A stretch of 19,528 nt of DNA from positions 1 to 19,528 of the forward strand of contig CATIYQ010000078.1 in the NCBI GenBank assembly GCA_949739465.1. The letters run 5' to 3'. Shown piece by piece: positions 15,396-19,528 of the stretch. The translations under genes and the position numbers were made by a program. Each line of letters starts with the position of its first letter. The stretch's first letter is position 1. The notes under the pieces were generated by a model. That model made no database searches, was not told where the DNA came from, and was given only the letters and a program-made list of their open reading frames with translations. The stretch comes from an uncultured Peptococcaceae bacterium (GTDB lineage: Bacteria > Bacillota > Dehalobacteriia > UBA4068 > JAAVYR01).

Positions 15396-15429
15396 CTCTG
15401 AGCGGCTCCTTTCCATATATACAATAGCT

Positions 15430-15458
15430 ATCATAAGGTTTTCCTTGGGTTTTGTCAA
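15430..15458 (-). promoter_or_regulatory. Main tyrS promoter (distal copy)
   Basis: TTGACA (15453-15458), a perfect -35, is 17 bases from TATGAT (15430-15435). This is the best promoter in the window. Transcripts starting near 15423 would carry the upstream ORF and a leader of about 140 bases before tyrS. Confidence 0.82.
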
Positions 15459-15465
15459 GGAGCGG

Positions 15466-15645
15466 CGGTGATTCTTATAGGGATTTTCCCCTGGTTCATT
15501 TCTTTGAAAAAATTTAAGAAATATTAAGAAATTGCCAATCTTTTTCTGTTTTGTTTTCTTTGGGTTTGTATTATAATGGGAAGAGATATTTTAATAAGTT
15601 TGTTTGGATTTCTTTTGCATTGAAGGGGTAAGGAGAGGAATCATA
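15466..15645. other. Divergent intergenic region between tyrS leader and aldo/keto reductase
   Basis: The tyrS to reductase gap (15283-15645) is the only gene-free stretch over 300 bases. Its tyrS-proximal part is the leader duplication described separately. This remainder is AT-rich, with a direct repeat TTAAGAAAT near 15513-15535, T-rich sequence to 15570 and the reductase promoter. I see no RNA gene or open frame of interest. Confidence 0.6.
15549..15577 (+). promoter_or_regulatory. Probable promoter for the aldo/keto reductase
   Basis: A perfect TATAAT -10 (15572-15577) is preceded at 17 bases by a poor -35 (TTTTGT, 15549-15554). The start codon is about 68 bases downstream. The weak -35 suggests help from an activator or a low basal level. 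Confidence 0.5.
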
Positions 15646-16608
15646 ATGAATATCAAACAGTTGGGTAAAACGGATTTATATGTTAGCGAGCTGTGCTTCG
15701 GCGCGTTGCCCATGGGACCGCTGCAAATGGGCTTATCGGTGGATGATGGTGGAAGATTATTGGCAAAAGCCATTGACAGCGGCGTTAACTTTATTGATAC
15801 GGCGGAAATGTATGGTACCTATGAACATATATGCAAAGGGATACAAGGTCGTAGTCGTGATGTGATTATTAACTCCAAATCTGCCGCTTGCGACTATCAA
15901 ACCATGGAAAAATCAATCCGAAACGCCCTTGCCGCTTTAGAACGGGATTATTTAGATATTTTTCTTCTCCATGGCGCAAGGGCAGGAGAAAATGTGTTTC
16001 AGGAGCGGGCGGGGGCTTGGCAGTGCTTGATTGATTATAAAGAAAAAGGGTATCTGAGGGCTATTGGGCTTGCTACGCACCATGTAGGAGCGGCGGCAAA
16101 CGCAGCCAAAGAGAAAGAATTAGATGTGCTTTTTCCCTTAATCAACAAGACGGGGATTGGTATTATGGGTGGCGGTGTCAGTGAAATGCTGGCATCTATC
16201 GAACTGTGCCACAAAGTGGGAAAGGGTATTTACGCGATGAAAGCGTTAGGCGGTGGTACTATGCTTGCAGATATCCCGGGCAATATCCAATTTGTTCGGG
16301 AGATTCCCGGTGTTGTCTCTGTTGCCTTAGGCATGGTCAAAGAAAAAGAATTAGCCATGAATCTGAAAATCTTTAATGGAGAATCCCTTGTGCCCGAAGA
16401 TTTGGCGGACTGCAAAAGCGGTAAACGATTGACAATCTTAAACGCTTGCGTGGGTTGCGGTACTTGTGTGGAAACCTGCCATAACAACGCGCTGTATTTT
16501 GACCCAGCAACGCCGGAGCAGAAAAAGCCTAGTGTGTATCAAGATAAGTGCCTACTTTGCGGCTATTGCACCAAGGCTTGTCCCGGATTTTATATTCGGT
16601 TGGTTTAG
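15646..16608 (+). CDS. Aldo/keto reductase with two C-terminal 4Fe-4S motifs
   Basis: This 320-residue protein joins an AKR TIM barrel to a ferredoxin-like tail. The AKR tetrad is visible: Asp51 and Tyr56 ('FIDTAEMYG'), Lys78 ('INSKSA') and His109 ('FLLHGA'). Two CX2CX2CX3C motifs follow: Cys268/271/274/278 ('CVGCGTCVETC') and Cys302/305/308/312 ('CLLCGYCTKAC'). Members of this anaerobe-rich family are oxidoreductases of unproven substrate that may pass electrons between NAD(P)H or ferredoxin and a small carbonyl compound. The ATG at 15646 has AAGGAGAGG upstream; the longer frame from 15604 lies in the leader. The gene stands alone, divergent from tyrS. Confidence 0.9.
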   Translation: MNIKQLGKTDLYVSELCFGALPMGPLQMGLSVDDGGRLLAKAIDSGVNFIDTAEMYGTYEHICKGIQGRSRDVIINSKSAACDYQTMEKSIRNALAALERDYLDIFLLHGARAGENVFQERAGAWQCLIDYKEKGYLRAIGLATHHVGAAANAAKEKELDVLFPLINKTGIGIMGGGVSEMLASIELCHKVGKGIYAMKALGGGTMLADIPGNIQFVREIPGVVSVALGMVKEKELAMNLKIFNGESLVPEDLADCKSGKRLTILNACVGCGTCVETCHNNALYFDPATPEQKKPSVYQDKCLLCGYCTKACPGFYIRLV

Positions 16609-16609
16609 C

Positions 16610-16637
16610 TTTATAAAAAATTTATTTTTTTTATAAA
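16610..16637. terminator. AT-only palindrome after the reductase gene
   Basis: TTTATAAAAAA (16610-16620) and TTTTTTATAAA (16627-16637) form a perfect 11-bp inverted repeat with a 6-base loop, two bases after the stop. It has no GC pairs, so it is a weak terminator at best; it may mark the boundary with the next operon. Confidence 0.4.
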
Positions 16638-16736
16638 AAGCAGGAAACTTTTTGGGAAAGGGTCTCGTCTAAGGATTGAAGCAAGTGAAAACGACAGAAT
16701 AGAACAGGACGGAAAGGAAGAGCGCGGGGTGAAACT

Positions 16737-17717
16737 ATGGCATTATTAGAGCTAAAAGATATTACGCGTACGTTTGTCAATGACCAGGTGGAAACAAAAG
16801 TCCTCAAAGGTATTGATTTGGAAATCGAAAAAGGGGATTTTGTTTCCATTATGGGGGCATCGGGGTCGGGGAAATCCACGCTGCTGAATATCATCGGTTG
16901 TTTGGATAGAGCCACCAGTGGTACTTATGTGGTAAACGGCGTATTGGTAGATAAATTAAGTGAAAACGAATTGGCAGACATGAGAAACAGGGAAATGGGC
17001 TTTGTATTTCAAAGTTTCCATTTGCTGAAGAACCTGACAGCGCGAGCAAATGTGGAATTGCCTTTGATTTATCGTGGTATGAATGGGGAAGACCGGAAGA
17101 CGAGGTCGGTTAAAGCGCTGAAACGGGTAGGTTTGGGGCATCGTATGGACCATTATCCCAAACAGATGTCCGGGGGGGAGCAACAGCGTGTTGCTATTGC
17201 CCGTTCTATTGTAGGCGACCCCAGTTTCATGCTGGCAGACGAACCGACCGGTGCTTTGGATACCAAAAATACTTGGAATGTGATGGAGTTGTTTTACGAG
17301 CTGAATAAACAGGAAGGCATTACCATCGTCATGGTAACACACGATACCCAAGTGGCGCACTATGCTGATAAAATTATCTGGCTGGTCGATGGTGTAATAG
17401 ACCGCATCGAAGTGGTAACACCCGATAAGCGGAATAAGGTGCGGGCGAAAGCAGCAATGGTCATTGCGGAAGCCAAAGCCAAAGAGAAGGAAGAGATAGA
17501 AAAAGGGTCGGTAACGGAATCTTTGACCAATGCTCAGTCGGAAAAGGTGGCGTCACAGTCTGCCGCGACCGAAACGGAGGGAAAAAAGCCCAAGGGGAAA
17601 AAATGGTCCTTCGGTAAAAAGAAATCGACGGCATCGAAGATAGGCGAAGAAAAAACAGACGTAGCTGTGAACATAGAGACAAGAGACAATATTGAGGAGG
17701 CTAACAAAAATGAATAA
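16737..17717 (+). CDS. MacB/LolD-type ABC transporter ATP-binding protein with charged C-terminal extension
   Basis: This 326-residue ATPase has a normal MacB-type nucleotide-binding domain in residues 1-225. Walker A is 'GASGSGKSTLL' (about 40-50), the Q loop is in 'FVFQSFHLL', the signature is 'MSGGEQQRVAIARSI', Walker B is 'FMLADEPTGALDT' and the switch His is in 'VTHDTQVAHYADKII'. The last 100 residues are an unusual Lys/Glu/Ala-rich extension ('KAKEKEEIEKGS', 'KGKKWSFGKKKSTASK') that is predicted to be disordered or helical and is not part of the family. The adaptor gene starts inside its last codons (8-base overlap). With the adaptor and permease it forms a tripartite-type export operon. 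A GGGGTG ribosome binding site precedes the ATG. Confidence 0.93.
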   Translation: MALLELKDITRTFVNDQVETKVLKGIDLEIEKGDFVSIMGASGSGKSTLLNIIGCLDRATSGTYVVNGVLVDKLSENELADMRNREMGFVFQSFHLLKNLTARANVELPLIYRGMNGEDRKTRSVKALKRVGLGHRMDHYPKQMSGGEQQRVAIARSIVGDPSFMLADEPTGALDTKNTWNVMELFYELNKQEGITIVMVTHDTQVAHYADKIIWLVDGVIDRIEVVTPDKRNKVRAKAAMVIAEAKAKEKEEIEKGSVTESLTNAQSEKVASQSAATETEGKKPKGKKWSFGKKKSTASKIGEEKTDVAVNIETRDNIEEANKNE

Positions 17718-19404
17718 CACAACTAAGAAAATCGTAACCGTTGGTGTTTTAGGGGTCATTGCCATTGGCGGCTGCTTTTGGGCGGTAAAGCAATTGTTCC
17801 CGTCTAATCAAGGGGTGAGCGGTCCTCAATATTCTACTCATACAGTAGCGCGCGGCGATATCAATGTAGGGGTAGAAGCCACAGGTAATTTAAATCCGTC
17901 TTATGGCGGCAGTATCCAAGTGCCTAGAGGGGACAGCTCTAGTGGTGTTTCCAGCTATATCATTGATAAAATTCTGGTAAAAGCCGGCGACCATGTAGAA
18001 GACGGACAGCCTCTCGTGCAGCTCTCAGCGCCGGGGTTGGATACCCAATTAGAGACAACCCGGGACCAATTGGAGTCGGAACGAAAATCTTTGGCCTCTA
18101 TGCTCAATGTGGATGTAGACCAAGTGGATAAAGTAGACCCCAATAAAGGGATTTCCCTTACTGCGCCCATTGACGGAAGGGTAACGGATTTATCGGTGAA
18201 AAACGGGACGGAAGTCAATGCCGGACAAATCGTGGCGACGGTAGTAAACGACAGCCGTATTGAGCTGGTAGCCAAGCTCTCTGCCACGGAAATCGAAGCC
18301 TTGCAGGACGACTCCTGCGCCATGCTGCGTTTCCCAGATTTCTATAATGAACCCGTTGAAGCGAGAATTACTGATATTAACCGGACGGCAATCCCTACGC
18401 CTAATAAGGATTTAAATGTCTTTATCGGTGTTGACGCCAAGGTAGAAGGTTACAGCTATGTGTATTGGGTCAATGTAGAAGCGGATAACCCGGGTCTTTT
18501 GGCTCCGGAAATGATTGCCCAATTTGGCTTTTATGATAAGGCGGAAAAGGAATTGCCTGTTGACCAGCGTCATATTACCTGGTGCTCCTATTATACGAAA
18601 ATCGAAAAATATGTGGACCAGGAAGATGTTCTGAGCGGTGTAGAAGGGGTTATTACCAAAACCCTGGTAAAACCAATGGAAATCGTAAAAAAAGGTACGC
18701 CTATTGCTACCATGGCAGGGCAGGATGTCCGTGATGAAATCGAAAAACGGTTAGACAGCATTCGCAAAAAGAAAATCGAACTAAGTAAATTAGAAGCTCA
18801 ATCCGGCACCTTGACTATTAAATCGCCCAGTGAAGGGACATTGCAGGAATTTGAAAAGAAAGAAGGCGCATCCGTTAGTCCGGGGGAATGGCTTGGTAGC
18901 GTATTCAAAACCACAGATATTTATATGTGGGTACAGGTAGACGATACGGATATTCTTTTGGTTCAACCGGGCGCAGCCGTTACCGTAACAGTAGACGCTA
19001 TCCCTGGCGAGAAATTTGAAGGTACAGTAGAAGACGTATCCGCCAGCGGTAAAGACGAAAGCGGTGTGACCCGTTTTGAAGTGGGCATTAAGGTGGTCGG
19101 TAACGAAAAGGTTCGTTCTGGTATGCAAGGGAAAGCCTTCATCGGTGCTGGTTCTGCTGAAGATGTGTTATTAGTGCCATTGGAAGCTATCTTTGAAGAA
19201 GAAGGCGTAAGAAAGGTCGAAATCCTAGACGCTGATGGCAATGTGCAGGTAGTACCTATCGAAGTAGGTATGATGAATTCCCGTTGGGCAGAAGTAACTT
19301 CTGGACTTTCCGAAGGAGACCAAGTAATTACTGGCAGCACCTCTGACTTACTTCCTAGTCAACAAGTATCTGGCGGTAACAATAATTTATTTACCGGAAA
19401 ATAA
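17710..19404 (+). CDS. MacA/HlyD-family periplasmic adaptor with two lipoyl-like segments
   Basis: This 564-residue membrane fusion protein is longer than typical MacA (about 370-400). A single N-terminal membrane anchor lies at about 8-27. The first biotinyl-lipoyl-like half is about 75-107 ('IIDKILVKAGDHVEDGQPLVQLSAPG'), then a short helical pair (112-132), the second half 'ISLTAPIDGRVTDLSVKNGTEVNAGQIVATV' (148-178), and a barrel-like segment. A second lipoyl-like set is at about 308-340 ('VEGVITKTLVKPMEIVKKGTPIATM'), with a short Lys/Glu helix (341-363) and 'GTLTIKSPSEGTLQEFEKKEGASVSPGEWLGSV' (366-398). Beta-barrel and membrane-proximal domains end the protein. The ATG at 17710 has GAGGAGG ten bases before it. 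The pair with the ATPase is translationally coupled. Confidence 0.9.
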   Translation: MNNTTKKIVTVGVLGVIAIGGCFWAVKQLFPSNQGVSGPQYSTHTVARGDINVGVEATGNLNPSYGGSIQVPRGDSSSGVSSYIIDKILVKAGDHVEDGQPLVQLSAPGLDTQLETTRDQLESERKSLASMLNVDVDQVDKVDPNKGISLTAPIDGRVTDLSVKNGTEVNAGQIVATVVNDSRIELVAKLSATEIEALQDDSCAMLRFPDFYNEPVEARITDINRTAIPTPNKDLNVFIGVDAKVEGYSYVYWVNVEADNPGLLAPEMIAQFGFYDKAEKELPVDQRHITWCSYYTKIEKYVDQEDVLSGVEGVITKTLVKPMEIVKKGTPIATMAGQDVRDEIEKRLDSIRKKKIELSKLEAQSGTLTIKSPSEGTLQEFEKKEGASVSPGEWLGSVFKTTDIYMWVQVDDTDILLVQPGAAVTVTVDAIPGEKFEGTVEDVSASGKDESGVTRFEVGIKVVGNEKVRSGMQGKAFIGAGSAEDVLLVPLEAIFEEEGVRKVEILDADGNVQVVPIEVGMMNSRWAEVTSGLSEGDQVITGSTSDLLPSQQVSGGNNNLFTGK

Positions 19405-19435
19405 GGTACTGAACGGATAGGAAGGAGGGGAATTT

Positions 19436-19528
19436 ATGAAAAAAGACTCGTTAGGCAGTTTACGAGTGCGATTATGGTTTAGTATGCAAATGGCAGCTCA
19501 CGGCATTATGTCAAACTTTTTACGGTCT
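19436..19528 (+). CDS. Start of a MacB-like ABC transporter permease (3'-truncated)
   Basis: The window ends 31 codons into this gene (MKKDSLGSLRVRLWFSMQMA...). A strong GGAAGGAGGGG ribosome binding site precedes the ATG, 31 bases after the adaptor stop. The sequence 'LWFSMQMAAHGIMSNFLRS' matches the amphipathic N-terminus of MacB/FtsX-type permeases ('..L..A...I..NKLRS'), just before the first membrane helix. Context (ATPase, adaptor, then this) makes a permease the natural call, but too little is visible to prove it. Confidence 0.65.
   Translation, partial: MKKDSLGSLRVRLWFSMQMAAHGIMSNFLRS

Larger units (their letters stand above)
15269..15465. repeat. Tandem duplication of the tyrS promoter/start region
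   Basis: The 81 bases at 15269-15349 align with the 84 bases at 15382-15465. By hand I count 11 mismatches and one 3-base gap, about 86% identity. Read on the minus strand, each copy runs from CCGCTCC through -35, -10, AAGGAGCC, the ATG and the codons for N-E-T-R. The repeat period is 113-116 bases. Confidence 0.88.

Noticed and set aside
15289..15471. A 60-codon plus-strand frame across the tyrS leader
   Set aside because: The frame exists because of the duplicated leader; it has no ribosome binding site and reads antisense to the promoter and upstream ORF.
17692..17709. TTG as an earlier start for the adaptor gene
   Set aside because: It overlaps the GAGGAGG ribosome binding site of the ATG at 17710.
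18963..19340. A 125-codon minus-strand frame rich in Ser/Thr/Pro
   Set aside because: Antisense to the adaptor's barrel domains, with composition produced by reverse reading of Glu/Gly/Val-rich codons.

Overview
The window is about 19.5 kb of chromosomal DNA from a Bacillota (Firmicutes) genome, probably Clostridia or Negativicutes. The evidence is moderate-to-low GC, strong AGGAGG-type ribosome binding sites, TTGACA/TATAAT-type promoters, the yrrL-yrrM-yrrO-like gene order, a Bce-type resistance module and a DUF815 ATPase. The genus cannot be fixed by reading alone. I see no tRNA, rRNA, CRISPR array, transposase or prophage genes. Almost every base lies in a conventional gene or a short intergenic region.

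Region 1 (1-2894, +) is a housekeeping run. It holds the end of mltG (peptidoglycan terminase), a SAM methyltransferase of the TrmR/YrrM type, a U32 protein of the TrhP/YrrO type and a small DUF4911-like protein. TrmR and TrhP together suggest wobble-uridine hydroxylation followed by methylation (mo5U34). Region 2 (2900-8005, +) starts with a monocistronic lipoprotein carrying a C-terminal copper-amine-oxidase-N-like 'stalk' domain, with its own promoter and terminator. A second transcription unit follows: an Arg/Gly-rich two-pass membrane protein with a possible divergent TPM-like middle domain, methionine aminopeptidase, and a Bce-type response regulator and intramembrane-sensing kinase. Region 3 (8005-10923, +) is the BceAB-type ABC exporter. 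An array of ATGTAAG half-sites and two perfect inverted repeats precedes it and is the likely target of the adjacent response regulator.

Region 4 (11007-12847) has a divergent pair: a four-pass TIGR04086-like membrane protein (-) and a DUF815 AAA ATPase (+). Bidirectional terminators bound it on both sides. Region 5 (12868-15282, -) holds tyrS and then lrgA-lrgB, with lrgAB driven by its own promoter just after the tyrS terminator. Region 6 (15646-16608, +) is an aldo/keto reductase with two C-terminal 4Fe-4S motifs. Region 7 (16737-19528, +) is a MacAB-like efflux operon: ATPase with a long charged tail, an adaptor with two biotinyl-lipoyl-like segments, and the start of the permease.

The most unusual feature is the tyrS leader (15269-15465). 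A roughly 113-116 bp tandem duplication has copied the promoter, ribosome binding site, start codon and first five codons of tyrS. The distal copy keeps a near-consensus promoter and now starts an 18-codon upstream ORF (MNETR...). The proximal promoter copy has lost consensus bases in both hexamers. No T-box is visible upstream of tyrS.
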